From: Pseudonocardia oceani
Lineage (GTDB): Bacteria; Actinomycetota; Actinomycetes; Mycobacteriales; Pseudonocardiaceae
Assembly (NCBI RefSeq): GCF_019263585.2
Contig: NZ_JADQDF010000001.1
Location: forward strand, 2,728,001-2,792,000
Direction: 5' to 3'
DNA length: 64,000 nucleotides
A model generated the notes under the pieces. The model searched no databases and had not been told where the DNA came from. It saw nothing but the letters and a program-made list of their open reading frames with translations. Numbering within the stretch: the stretch's first letter is position 1; each line of letters starts with the position of its first letter. The position numbers were made by a program, and so were the translations under genes. Shown in pieces: positions 49,991-58,850 of this stretch.

Positions 49991-50312
49991 CACCGTGGCG
50001 GCTGCATCCGACGCCGGGTCCGCGCAGGCCGCGGACCCGGCGTTCGACCCCTCGCAGCCGTTCCGCTGCAGCCCGAGCGTGGCGCTGCGCCCCGAGCCCT
50101 TCGGTGCGCTCGTCTACCACTTCGGGACGCGCAAGCTGTCGTTCCTGAAGACGCTGCCGCTCGTCGAGGTCGTCCGCGGCCTGGAGCAGCACCCCGACGT
50201 GCACGCCGCCATCGAGGCAGCGGGCGTCGAGGAGTCGCAGCGTCCCGCCTACCTCCGTGCGCTCGCCGGCCTGGCCGCCAGCGGCACGATCGAACCCCGC
50301 CCCACCACCTGA
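49980..50312 (+). CDS. mftB: Mycofactocin precursor-binding chaperone MftB
   Basis: RiPP-recognition protein of 110 residues that binds the MftA leader and delivers it to MftC. FRCSPSVALRPEPFGALVYHFGTRKLSFLKTLPLVEVVRGLEQHP (about 28-72) is the MftB/PqqD-like winged fold. GTG start at 49980 lies inside mftA, in another frame. It is 31 bases from mftC. Confidence 0.95.
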   Translation: MSTSTVAAASDAGSAQAADPAFDPSQPFRCSPSVALRPEPFGALVYHFGTRKLSFLKTLPLVEVVRGLEQHPDVHAAIEAAGVEESQRPAYLRALAGLAASGTIEPRPTT

Positions 50313-50343
50313 GGGTCCACAACCCTCGAAGAGCGGAGCTCCT

Positions 50344-51546
50344 GTGAAGCTGGTCGACCACTTCCAGTACGGCCTGAACTCCCCGATCTGCCTGACCTGG
50401 GAGCTCACCTACGCCTGCAACCTCGCCTGCGTGCACTGCCTGTCGTCCTCGGGCCGCCGCGACCCCCGCGAGCTGACCACCGCCGAGGCCAAGGGCGTCA
50501 TCGACGAGCTGCAGAAGATGCAGGTCTTCTACATCAACATCGGTGGCGGCGAGCCCACGGTCCGTCCCGACTTCTGGGAGCTGCTCGACTACTCGATCGA
50601 CCACAACGTCGGCGTCAAGTTCTCGACCAACGGGATCAAGCTCGACAAGCAGCGGTCGCAGCAGCTCGCCCGCACCGACTACGTCGACGTGCAGATCTCG
50701 CTCGACGGCGCCACCGCCGAGGTCAACGACCACGTCCGCGGCCCCGGCTCGTACGACACCGCGATCCGCGCGCTGGAGAACCTCGCCGAGGCCGGGTTCG
50801 GCCAGCCGAAGATCTCCGTGGTCATGACGCGCCAGAACGTCGACCAGCTCGACGAGTTCAAGTCGATCGCCGACAAGTACAACGCCCAGCTCCGCATCAC
50901 GCGGCTGCGCCCGTCGGGCCGCGGCGCCGACGTGTGGGACGAGTTGCACCCGCTGCCCTCGCAGCAGAAGCAGATGTACGACTGGCTCGTGGCCAAGGGC
51001 GACTCGGTGCTCACCGGCGACTCGTTCTTCCACCTCTCCGCGTTCGGCGAGGCCCTGCCCGGGCTCAACCTGTGCGGCGCCGGGCGCGTGGTCTGCCTGA
51101 TCGACCCGGTCGGCGACGTCTACGCCTGCCCGTTCGCGATCCACGAGAACTTCCTCGCCGGCAACCTGCGCTCGCCCGGCGGCTTCCAGGAGATCTGGGA
51201 GAACTCCGAGCTGTTCACCGAGCTGCGCCAGCCGCAGACCGGCGGCGCCTGCGCCTCCTGCATGCACTACGACTCGTGCCAGGGCGGGTGCATGGCGGCC
51301 AAGTTCTTCACCGGCCTCCCCCTCGACGGGCCCGACCCCGAATGCGTCCGCGGGTTCGGCGAGCAGGCCCTCGCGGCGCGCGACGGGGTCGAGATCCCGA
51401 AGTCCGACGTCGACCACTCCCGCTCGGCACCGCGGAACACCCGCCCCCCGAAGGCCCCGGTGATGCTCACCCTGTCGCCCCGCCCCCCGGCGCGGGCCTG
51501 CGACGAGAACCCGCTCGCCGCTTATCCCGACCCGCCGCGGCCATGA
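50344..51546 (+). CDS. mftC: Mycofactocin radical SAM maturase MftC
   Basis: Radical SAM enzyme of 400 residues that oxidatively decarboxylates the C-terminal Tyr of MftA and then links it to Val. The SAM cluster motif is CNLACVHC (C25, C29, C32), GGGEPT binds SAM, and the SPASM region shows CGAGRVVC, YACPF, CASCMHYDSCQGGC and a final PECVRG. GTG 50344 gives the standard KLVDHFQYGL start. The last 35 residues (Pro/Arg-rich after VDHSRSAP) extend beyond the family end. No mftD follows; a universal stress gene starts 46 bases on. Confidence 0.96.
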   Translation: MKLVDHFQYGLNSPICLTWELTYACNLACVHCLSSSGRRDPRELTTAEAKGVIDELQKMQVFYINIGGGEPTVRPDFWELLDYSIDHNVGVKFSTNGIKLDKQRSQQLARTDYVDVQISLDGATAEVNDHVRGPGSYDTAIRALENLAEAGFGQPKISVVMTRQNVDQLDEFKSIADKYNAQLRITRLRPSGRGADVWDELHPLPSQQKQMYDWLVAKGDSVLTGDSFFHLSAFGEALPGLNLCGAGRVVCLIDPVGDVYACPFAIHENFLAGNLRSPGGFQEIWENSELFTELRQPQTGGACASCMHYDSCQGGCMAAKFFTGLPLDGPDPECVRGFGEQALAARDGVEIPKSDVDHSRSAPRNTRPPKAPVMLTLSPRPPARACDENPLAAYPDPPRP

Positions 51547-51592
51547 CCCTCACCCGACCGCACCACAGCCGACCCCACCACCTGGAGATCGC

Positions 51593-52147
51593 ATGCAGCC
51601 TCGGGATCACCTACCCGGATCGGGCACGGCCCCCATCGCACTCGACGGTCCGCACGACTCCGTCGACCGCCTTCGGCCCGGCGGAACCCCCCGGGCCGGC
51701 GCGGGCAGGCCCGATGGACCCCGGCCTGTCGTCGTCGGCGTCGACGCCTCACCGGAGTCCCGCCGGGCGCTGGACTGGGCGATCGCGTACGCGGCGCGCA
51801 CCGCAGGGGAGCTGCGGGTGATCACGGCCTGGCAGACCCCCGTCGCGTTCGGCGCGGCGCCCATCCCGCCGCCCGACCCGGGCGACGCCGAGCAGGCGGC
51901 GCGCCACATCCTCGGCGAGGCGACGGAAACGATCCGCTCGGAAGGAGCCGACCTCTCGGCGGTGCGCACGCACCTGCAGGAGGGCGACGCCGCCAAGGTC
52001 CTGCTCGATCACAGCAGTGATGCCGGCCTCCTCGTCCTGGGCAATCGTCGCCGTTCCGCGATCGGCGGGGCCTTCCTCGGGTCGACGGCTCAGTACTGCG
52101 TGCAGCACGCGACCTGCCCGGTCGTCCTCGTACCCGAACCGATGTGA
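51593..52147 (+). CDS. Universal stress protein
   Basis: Single-domain UspA-type protein of 184 residues with a 45-residue disordered N-terminal extension. VVVGVDASPESRRALDWAIAYA starts the fold, and LGNRRRSAIGGAFLGSTAQYCVQHATCPVVLV near the C-terminus carries the ATP-binding glycine/serine pattern. GGAG precedes the ATG. It occupies the position where mftD normally sits. The IS256 element begins about 9 bases after its stop. Confidence 0.88.
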   Translation: MQPRDHLPGSGTAPIALDGPHDSVDRLRPGGTPRAGAGRPDGPRPVVVGVDASPESRRALDWAIAYAARTAGELRVITAWQTPVAFGAAPIPPPDPGDAEQAARHILGEATETIRSEGADLSAVRTHLQEGDAAKVLLDHSSDAGLLVLGNRRRSAIGGAFLGSTAQYCVQHATCPVVLVPEPM

Positions 52148-52148
52148 A

Positions 52149-52156
52149 CCCCCTAC
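52149..52156 (+). repeat. Direct repeat CCCCCTAC, left copy
   Basis: Identical to 53591-53598. The pair brackets the first IS256-type element at a spacing expected for the 8-base target duplication of this family. Confidence 0.5.
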
Positions 52157-53590
52157 AAAGTGGCGTCCACCAGGGTGGTGTGCGACCGGCCCGGTGACGG
52201 GCGAGGCGTCGAGGTGTAGGGCGGCCATCGCGTGATCTTCTTGAAGACCTCTCACAGTGCTTCTCGAAGGACGACACGCGATGACCGCACCCTCGATTAT
52301 CGACCCCACCGAGTTCCTGCACGAGCAGCTGTCCCAGGCGAGTCCTGACCTGCTCCGTCAGATGTTGACCACGTTCATCAACACCCTCATGTCCGCCGAT
52401 GCCGACTCGGTATGCGGCGCCTCCTGGGGTGAGCGTTCCGAGCAGCGGACGAACACCCGCAACGGCTACCGCCACCGCGACTTCGACACCCGTGCCGGCA
52501 CCATCGACGTGGCGATCCCCAAGCTGCGCAACGGCTCCTACTTCCCAGATTGGCTATTGGAGCGGCGCCGCCGTGCGGAGCGGGCACTGACCACAGTGGT
52601 CGCCACCTGCTACCTGCTCGGCGTCTCGACCCGGCGGATGGAGAAGCTCGTCGAGTCGTTGGGCATCACCCGGCTGTCGAAGTCACAGGTCTCGGTCATG
52701 GCCCAAGATCTCGACGCGCAGGTCGCCGATTTCCGTTCCCGCCCACTCGACCAGGGCCCGTACACGTTCGTCGCCGCCGACGCCCTGGTGTTGAAGGTGC
52801 GCGAGGGCGGGCGGGTGGTCAACGTCCACGCCCTGCTCGCCACCGGGGTCAACGCCGACGGGCATCGGGAGATCCTCGGCCTGCAGGTCACCTCGGCCGA
52901 GGACGGCGCGGGCTGGCTGGGGTTCTTCCGGGATCTGACCGCCCGCGGCCTATCCGGGGTCCGGCTGGTCACCTCCGACGCCCACGCCGGCCTGGTCGCC
53001 GCGATCGGCGCCACCTTGCCCGGGGCAACCTGGCAGCGCTGCCGCACCCACTACGCGGCGAACCTGATGGCTGCCACCCCGAAGAGCAGCTGGCCGTGGG
53101 TGCGCGCTCTGCTGCACTCGGTCTACGACCAGCCCGACGCCGCGTCGGTGCACGCCCAGTTCGACCGGGTCCTCGACGCCGTCGCCGAGAAGCTGCCCAA
53201 GGTCGCCGAGCACCTCGACACCGCTCGAGCAGACGTCCTGGCCTTCACGAGCTTCCCGAAGGAGCTTTGGCGCCAGATCTGGTCGAACAACCCGAGCGAG
53301 CGGCTCAACCGGGAGATCCGACGACGCACCGACGTGGTCGGGATCTTCCCCGACCGCGACTCGCTGATCCGCCTCGTCGGCGCGGTCCTAGCCGAGCAGC
53401 ACGACGAATGGGCCGAAGGCCGCCGCTACCTCGGCCTCGACGTCCTCGCCCGCGCCCGCATCACCGCCGTCCCCGACCACACGACCGACACCGAGGAGGT
53501 GACCTCCACCGACACCATCCCGGCGCTCAGCGCCTGACAGAACTAGAAGAGCACGCGGTAGTCGTCACACACCACGCCAGCGGACTTGAC
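52157..53590 (+). mobile_element. IS256-family insertion sequence, intact
   Basis: About 1.43 kb containing one intact transposase. Imperfect terminal inverted repeats are visible at 52165-52186 and 53564-53585, agreeing at 17 of 22 positions (GTCC...GTGGTGTGyGAC). Outer boundaries are taken from the CCCCCTAC direct repeats; the few bases outside the inverted repeats are unequal, so ends may be off by several bases. It separates the mycofactocin/stress genes from what lies downstream. Confidence 0.7.
52281..53537 (+). CDS. IS256-family transposase (mutator type)
   Basis: DDE transposase of 418 residues. The catalytic acids are in ADALVLKV (first Asp), VTSDAHAGL (second Asp) and NPSERLNREIRRRTDVVGIFP (Glu, with the family signature). 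The N-terminal DNA-binding part includes RNGYRHRDFDTRAGTIDVAIPKLRNGSYFP. The sequence is uninterrupted, so the element may be active. ATG 52281 fits the family N-terminus. Confidence 0.93.
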   Translation: MTAPSIIDPTEFLHEQLSQASPDLLRQMLTTFINTLMSADADSVCGASWGERSEQRTNTRNGYRHRDFDTRAGTIDVAIPKLRNGSYFPDWLLERRRRAERALTTVVATCYLLGVSTRRMEKLVESLGITRLSKSQVSVMAQDLDAQVADFRSRPLDQGPYTFVAADALVLKVREGGRVVNVHALLATGVNADGHREILGLQVTSAEDGAGWLGFFRDLTARGLSGVRLVTSDAHAGLVAAIGATLPGATWQRCRTHYAANLMAATPKSSWPWVRALLHSVYDQPDAASVHAQFDRVLDAVAEKLPKVAEHLDTARADVLAFTSFPKELWRQIWSNNPSERLNREIRRRTDVVGIFPDRDSLIRLVGAVLAEQHDEWAEGRRYLGLDVLARARITAVPDHTTDTEEVTSTDTIPALSA

Positions 53591-53598
53591 CCCCCTAC
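53591..53598 (+). repeat. Direct repeat CCCCCTAC, right copy
   Basis: Second copy of the 8-mer at 52149-52156. It also abuts the left inverted repeat of the second IS element at 53599. Confidence 0.5.
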
Positions 53599-55007
53599 GG
53601 TCACGTCCCCGGGAGTGGTGTAACTCGGACCGGGTGAGGCTCTGCGGCTCAGATCATGCCGTCATCAGTTCCGGGGTCGCCAGCCCGTCCGGCGCCGCGG
53701 GGGCGGTGAGCAGCGCCATGGTGGTCTCGCCGAGGTAGCGGCGGTCGGTGGCCTTCCACTCGTCGTGGGCCTCGACCAGGACCGCGCCGGCCAGGCGCAA
53801 CAACGCCTCGGGGTTGGGGAACACCCCGACCACGTCGGTGCGCCGCTTCACTTCCTTGTTGAGCCGCTCGAGCGGATTAGTCGACCAGATCCTCTTCCAG
53901 TGCGCCGCCGGAAAGCCGGTGAACGCGAGCAGGTCCTCGGCGGCGTCGCGCAGCATCGTCTCCACCTTCGGTGACTGTCGTCCGAGCATCCCGGCGATCA
54001 CCCCGAGCTGCTCACGGACATGTGTGGCGTCGGGCTGGGCGAAGATCGTGCGGATCGCCGCGGCCACCATCTCCGCGGAGCCCTTGGGGACCTGGGCCAG
54101 GACGTTGCGCAGGAAATGCACCCTGCACCTTTGCCACGCCGCCCCGATGAGCACGGCGGAGATGGCCTGCTTGAGGCCGGTGTGGGCATCGGAGATGACC
54201 AGCTGCACCCCGCCCAGGCCGCGGGCCTTGAGCGAGCGCAGGAACGCCGTCCAGAACGCCCCGTCCTCCGAGTCACCGACGGCGAACCCGAGGACCTCAC
54301 GCCATCCGTCGGCGCGGACCCCGGTGGCGATCACCACCGCCTGCGAGACGACCCGGTGGTTGACCCGCGCCTTGCAGTAGGTGGCATCCAAGAAGACATA
54401 GGGGAACTGCTGCTCGGCCAGGCTGCGGTCGCGGAATGCGCCGACCTCGATGTCGAGATCCGCGCAGATCCGCGATATCTCGGACTTGGAGATCCCCGGT
54501 GTCCACCCCGAGGACTTTAACCAGGTCGTCGACCTTGCGGGTCGACACTCCGTGCAGGTAGGCCTCCATCACCACCGCGAACAACGCCTGATCGACCCGC
54601 CGGCGGCGTTCGAGCAGCGACGGGAAGAACGAACCGGTGCGCAGCTTGGGGATCTTGAGCTCCAGGTCCCCGGCCGTGGTCGACAGAATCCGGGTGCGAT
54701 GTCCCTTGCGCTGATGGGTGCGTTCCGCCGAACGCTCGTGCAGACCGGCGCCGATCACGCCGGTGAGCTCGCCTCGATCAACGCCTGGTAGATCGTCTCC
54801 GCGGCGGTGCGGACACGATCACCGACATCGGCGGCCTTGAGTGCCTCGAGGACTTCGAGCAGGGCAGACTGGTCCAGGGCCATCGCGCTGTGCCTCTCTA
54901 CGGATTCCTGGGTCGGATTCCTGCAGAGACTCACGCGATGGCCCCTCCTACGCGCTCAGGCACGCCGGACAAGCCCCGGGACTTACACCACCAGCGGGGA
55001 CGTGACC
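53599..55007 (-). mobile_element. Second IS256-family element, inactive
   Basis: About 1.41 kb bounded by inverted repeats 53599-53625 and 54981-55007 that agree at 23 of 27 positions (GGTCACGTCCCCG...GTGGTGTAA). It is a different IS type from its neighbour and lies in opposite orientation. Its transposase is broken. No target duplication was found around it. Confidence 0.8.
53654..54883 (-). pseudogene. IS256-family transposase with two frameshifts
   Basis: Three frames join to one protein. The start MALDQSALLEVLEALKAADV (from 54883) runs to ALIEA, where a lost G near 54770 shifts the frame; the middle (ERSAERTHQRKGHRTRILST to VDDLVKVLGVDTG) ends at a run of four C (54494-54497) with one base too many; the rest (DATYCKARVNHRVVSQ to TNPLERLNKEVKRRTDVVGVFP) holds all three catalytic acids. 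Without the two single-base changes the gene would be complete, so decay is recent. Confidence 0.85.
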
Positions 55008-55058
55008 CAGGACGACACCGCACTCGGGGGCGGCGGCCAGGCGGGCTAATTTGCCGCA

Positions 55059-55498
55059 ATGAGTCTCCTCGATGACGTGGTCGAGCGCGACGGCTGGTCG
55101 TGCTGGGTGTGCGACGAACCGGTCGACCCCGACATGTCGGTGAACGACCCGCGAGGACCCAGCGTCGATAGCCGGACCGCCGACCGGAAGGCCAAGATCC
55201 CCGAGCGGCTCGCGCACCGCGGGTGCAACACCCGCAAGGGCGCGGTCAAGGTGGTCATCGCCTGGCCGGACCACCTGTACGTCGTCGATCCCGCACCACT
55301 GATCACCGTCGCCGGGAGGCTGGAGCGCAAGGGCGGACGCGAGATGGTGCCCGATGTCCGACCGAGCAGGACGCCCGAGCGGCGGCGGACTGGTTGGTGG
55401 ACCGGTTCTCCCGACTGGTACCGGGGTTGCCGATGACCGCCGAGATCGAGGCGGGCGGCGGCCAGTTCCTCGTCATCCTGGCCGCCGGCCGCCGCTGA
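55059..55498 (+). pseudogene. HNH-endonuclease-like gene with a frameshift
   Basis: The first frame reads LLDDVVERDGWSCWVCDEPV then SVDSRTADRKAKIPERLAHR and GCNTRKGAVKVVIAW, a small HNH-type fold with CxxC and a late HRGCN. Near 55350-55358 the sensible reading changes frame to CPTEQDARAAADWLVDRFSR and LVPGLP to the stop at 55498. A single-base deletion or a sequencing error would explain this. It lies 51 bases from the IS element. Confidence 0.6.
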
Positions 55499-55635
55499 TC
55501 ACGGGAGGTCATCCGTACCGCGTCTCCGGACCGCAGTTGCGCCTTCCCGAGCCTCCTGCTCACCACCCTGCAGGCGGGTCGCACCGCCCCGGCGAGACGC
55601 AGCCCAGGCCAGGTTCGTGGATCAAGCTCCACCCA

Positions 55636-56178
55636 TCAGCTCTCCGGCAACACCGAGCCCGATGCCCGGACGCGACCGCTCGGCGCCACGCTCCCGACCA
55701 CGACGACCCCGTCGTCGTCGCTCACGACGTCGGCGCCCGGGGTGAAGGTGGCTCCACCGAAGGTGACGGGGACGTCACGCCGGCCGGCGCCGGTGGCGGT
55801 GCACCGCCGCGGGCTGGTGCCGACCGCCTTGATCCCGATGTCCGTCGTCCGTAGCCCGGCGGCGTCCCGCACGGCACCGTGGACGATGATGCCCGACCAC
55901 CCGTTGCGGAGGGCGAGACCGGCGACCACGTCGCCGATCAGGGCCCGGTGCAGCGAGCCCCCGCCATCGACGACGAGCACGCGTCCCTCGCCCGGCTCGG
56001 CCAGCACCGCCCTGATCAGCGCGTTGTCCTCGTGGCAGAGCACGGTGGTGGCGGGCCCGCGGAAGTGCGAGCGTCCACCGAACTGGCGGAACTGCAGATC
56101 ACATGACCCGAGGTCGTCATCGTGCTCGTCGCAGAGGTCGGCGGTGCGGGGCAGGGCGGTGTCGAGGGACTCGATCAC
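55636..56178 (-). CDS. RraA-like protein (RNase E regulator / HMG aldolase family)
   Basis: Protein of 180 residues of the RraA/class II HMG-CHA-aldolase family. [44 protein letters not shown] (about 65-108) contains the conserved GDxxA and RD. Members either inhibit RNase E or cleave 4-hydroxy-4-methyl-2-oxoglutarate or oxaloacetate. Placement as last gene of a CoA-ester cleavage operon favours an aldolase or decarboxylase role here, by inference. Start is 15 bases after the GntR gene. Confidence 0.8.
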   Translation of the reverse strand: MIESLDTALPRTADLCDEHDDDLGSCDLQFRQFGGRSHFRGPATTVLCHEDNALIRAVLAEPGEGRVLVVDGGGSLHRALIGDVVAGLALRNGWSGIIVHGAVRDAAGLRTTDIGIKAVGTSPRRCTATGAGRRDVPVTFGGATFTPGADVVSDDDGVVVVGSVAPSGRVRASGSVLPES

Positions 56179-56193
56179 GGGTCTCCTTTGTCA

Positions 56194-56880
56194 TCAGGCG
56201 CCGGCGCCCTCGGCCGGCTCCCCGTCGGTCAGCTCCTCGGCCCATCGACCCCGACGGCGCAGCGAGGCACGGCCGGAGCGGATATGGGCCCGCATGACCG
56301 ATTCGGCCCAGTCTCCGTCGCGGGCGGCGATGGCGTCGAGGATCTCACGGTGCTGGGTCATGCCCCGCTCGATCATCTCGCGGGTGCGCTGGTGGTAGCC
56401 CTCCCGGGCGAGCGGGATCTCGATCAGGGCCGGCATCACGGCCAGGAGCTGTCGGTTCGCGGAGGCCACGTAGAGCGCTGTGTGGAACTCGGAACTGAGC
56501 TCGCCGATGCGCGGGAAGGTCGATTCGCCGTCGATCTCGAGGAGCCGTTCCATCTCTGTGCAGAGTGCGGCCAGCGCCGGCAGGTCCGCGTGGCCGCCCT
56601 CGGCCACGCGGCGGACGGCGTAGCCCTCCAACATCGCGCGCAGGTCGTGGATGTCGTCGAGGTCGCGCGTCGTCCACCCGAGGACGAGCGCTCCGCGGTT
56701 CGGCACGATCTCCACGAGGCCCTCGATGCCCAGCCTGCGCAGTGCCTCCCGCACCGGCGTGCGGCTGACGCCGGCGCGGTCGGCGATATCCTCTTCCCGC
56801 AGCCAGCTGCCCGGCGCGTACTCGCCCGTGGCGATCGCGCCCTGGATGACCTGATAGGCCGCCTCCGCCGCCCGCGGCAT
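56194..56880 (-). CDS. FCD-type GntR regulator
   Basis: FadR-like regulator of 228 residues: winged helix with GEYAPGSWLREEDIADRAGVSRTPVREALRRLGIEGLV (about 19-56) and an FCD ligand domain containing metal-site-type residues (DLRAMLEGYAVRR, EFHTALY, THREIL-like MTQHREILDAI). It is strongly similar to the second GntR at 62392, with the same NRG..V.GW.TRDLDDI segment, so the two are paralogues serving one locus. Lies inside the operon, 33 bases after the HMG-CoA-lyase gene. Confidence 0.9.
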   Translation of the reverse strand: MPRAAEAAYQVIQGAIATGEYAPGSWLREEDIADRAGVSRTPVREALRRLGIEGLVEIVPNRGALVLGWTTRDLDDIHDLRAMLEGYAVRRVAEGGHADLPALAALCTEMERLLEIDGESTFPRIGELSSEFHTALYVASANRQLLAVMPALIEIPLAREGYHQRTREMIERGMTQHREILDAIAARDGDWAESVMRAHIRSGRASLRRRGRWAEELTDGEPAEGAGA

Positions 56881-56913
56881 GTAGTCCTCCTCGCGCCGTC
56901 CGACCCGGCAATA

Positions 56914-57837
56914 TCATCGCGCATCGGCGCTCGCGGACGGGAACCCACCGGCGCGTCCGAGCAGCGCAGGCGGGTCGATCCCGAGGAGGCCGCACACCCA
57001 CGTCCCGGCCAGTGCAGCCGCCGCGAGGTCCACCCCGGTGCCGACGCCCATCCTCTCGAGGAGGTACACGAGGTCCTCGGTGGCGATGTTGCCGGTGGCG
57101 GCCGGTGCGAACGGGCAACCGCCGATCCCGCCGAGGCTCGCATCGAGGAGGCGGACGCCGACCTGTACCGCGGCGACGGCGTTCGCGTACCCGGTGTTGC
57201 GCGTGTTGTGGAAATGGAAGCGCAGCGGTGTGCCCGGCGCGTTCGCGGCCGACTGCTCGGCGAGCTCGGCGACCTGCGTCGGCACACCCACCCCGACCGT
57301 GTCGGCCAGCGCGATCTCGGCCGGCCCCTCCCCCGCGACGCGCCGGACGACCTCGCCGACGCGAGCGGCGGGCACCTCGCCCTCGAACGGGCACCCGAAG
57401 GCCACCGCCACGGTCACGGTCGCCGGCATCCCCGCCGAGTGCGCGACCCCGGCGATCTCCCGCCACACCGCCACGCTCTCCTCCGACGTGACGCCCTGGT
57501 TGCGCCCGCCGAAGGTGTCACTGGCGACAACGACGGCGTTCAGCTCGTCCACCCCGGCGGCGACGGCCCGCTCGGCACCGCGGCGGTTGAGCACGAGCCC
57601 GGCGTAGCGGACCCCGTCGACGCGTGGGACGCCGGCCATCACGGCTTCCGCGTCCGCCATCTGCGGGACCCTCCCGGGATGGACGAACGAGACAGCCTCG
57701 ATGCGGCGCAGGCCTGCGGCGATCGACCGCTCGACCAGCTCGATCTTGGCAGCGGTGGTCAGCAGGGCGTCCTGGTTCTGCAGCCCGTCCCGCGGTCCCA
57801 CCTCGATGATCTCCACGGCGGTGTCCGGTGCGCTCAT
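56914..57837 (-). CDS. Hydroxymethylglutaryl-CoA lyase-like enzyme
   Basis: Enzyme of 307 residues of the HMG-CoA lyase/DRE-TIM group, which cleaves 3-hydroxy-3-methylglutaryl-CoA to acetoacetate and acetyl-CoA. GPRDGLQNQ (about 16-24) supplies the metal Asp and catalytic Arg; FHFHNTRNTGYAN holds the metal histidines; GIGGCPFAPAATGNIATEDLVY carries the catalytic Cys loop. ATG overlaps the stop of the RibBA-like gene (ATGA). Related substrates such as citramalyl- or other branched acyl-CoAs are possible. Confidence 0.88.
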   Translation of the reverse strand: MSAPDTAVEIIEVGPRDGLQNQDALLTTAAKIELVERSIAAGLRRIEAVSFVHPGRVPQMADAEAVMAGVPRVDGVRYAGLVLNRRGAERAVAAGVDELNAVVVASDTFGGRNQGVTSEESVAVWREIAGVAHSAGMPATVTVAVAFGCPFEGEVPAARVGEVVRRVAGEGPAEIALADTVGVGVPTQVAELAEQSAANAPGTPLRFHFHNTRNTGYANAVAAVQVGVRLLDASLGGIGGCPFAPAATGNIATEDLVYLLERMGVGTGVDLAAAALAGTWVCGLLGIDPPALLGRAGGFPSASADAR

Positions 57838-58850
57838 CCGGACACCGCGGCGTGCCGGTCGTCCACCGGCGCCGCGGGCACCCCGAGATCGCCGAGGATC
57901 TGCGCGGTGACGAGTTCGGCAGTGCCGTCCGGGACGGCTCCACATCGGATCTCCCGCCCCGAGGCACCGCCCACGTACACGACCACGCCACTGCCGTCGG
58001 CGGCCACGGCGGCCAACGCCGCCTCCAGCCGATCTCGGCAGCCGCACAGCCGGGAGCCGAAGACGTCACCGAGCCGGCACTCTGCGTGGAGCTCGACGCG
58101 CACCGCGCGGCCGGCTCCGACCTCCCCGAGCACCAGCGCGATGTGCTCGCTGCCGTCGAGCGTGCAGGAGTAGCCGATCGCGCGGAACGTGCCGTGCATC
58201 GTCGGCAGAAGTGACTCGGTCGCTCGCACGACGTGCCGCTCGCCCCATCGGCGGTGGGCGACGACGTCGCCCACCGAGACCAGCGCCAGCCCGTGGACCA
58301 ACGCGAACGCCGCGAGCTCTCGGGCCCGCGCCATCGCGCCCGGCCGCCGCACGGAGACGATCTCGCACAGCGCCGCCGCGGGCTGCTGCCCGGCGAGCCG
58401 CACCAGGTCGACGGCCGCCTCGGCGGGCTCGGCGCGGCCGAGCACCCCTCCCTCCGCGGCACGCAGCGGCAACACGTGACCCGGCCGGACCAGGTCACCC
58501 GCCACGGCAGCCGGGTCGGCGAGCAGTTGCAGCGTGCGGGCGCGGTCGCGGGCGGAGATGCCCGTGCTGATCCCGGTGCGGGCATCGACCGTCACGGTGT
58601 GGGTGCGACCCCGCTCCTGGCGGTCGGCCCCGTGCATGGGAGGCAGGCCGAGCCGCTCGCACGCTCCGCCCTGCAGCGCCACGCAGACGCACCCCGACGT
58701 GTGCCGCACCGTGAACGCGAGCAGCGCGGGCGTCGCCGCGGCGGCCGCGAAGACCAGCGTGCCCTCGCCGCGGTCGTCCACGAGCACGACCGGTCGGCCG
58801 GCCGCGAGGTCGACGAGCGCCGTGCCGATCCCGTGTTCCTCGACCATCAC
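57834..58850 (-). CDS. RibBA paralogue with altered active sites
   Basis: Protein of 338 residues recognisably derived from bifunctional 3,4-dihydroxy-2-butanone-4-phosphate synthase / GTP cyclohydrolase II. RibB-like motifs FTVRHTSGCVCVAL, VTVDARTGISTGISARDRART and RPGHVLPLRA are present. The catalytic DDExRENEGD loop is shortened to DDRGEGT and the second histidine (usually GHTEAAVDL) reads AEPAEAAVDL. The GTP cyclohydrolase half keeps HAECRLGDVFGSRLCGC but jumps from VVVYVGG to AQILGDLGV, losing the EGRGIG segment. Riboflavin synthesis is therefore doubtful. It is coupled by 4-base overlaps to both neighbours. Confidence 0.8.
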   Translation of the reverse strand: MMVEEHGIGTALVDLAAGRPVVLVDDRGEGTLVFAAAAATPALLAFTVRHTSGCVCVALQGGACERLGLPPMHGADRQERGRTHTVTVDARTGISTGISARDRARTLQLLADPAAVAGDLVRPGHVLPLRAAEGGVLGRAEPAEAAVDLVRLAGQQPAAALCEIVSVRRPGAMARARELAAFALVHGLALVSVGDVVAHRRWGERHVVRATESLLPTMHGTFRAIGYSCTLDGSEHIALVLGEVGAGRAVRVELHAECRLGDVFGSRLCGCRDRLEAALAAVAADGSGVVVYVGGASGREIRCGAVPDGTAELVTAQILGDLGVPAAPVDDRHAAVSG

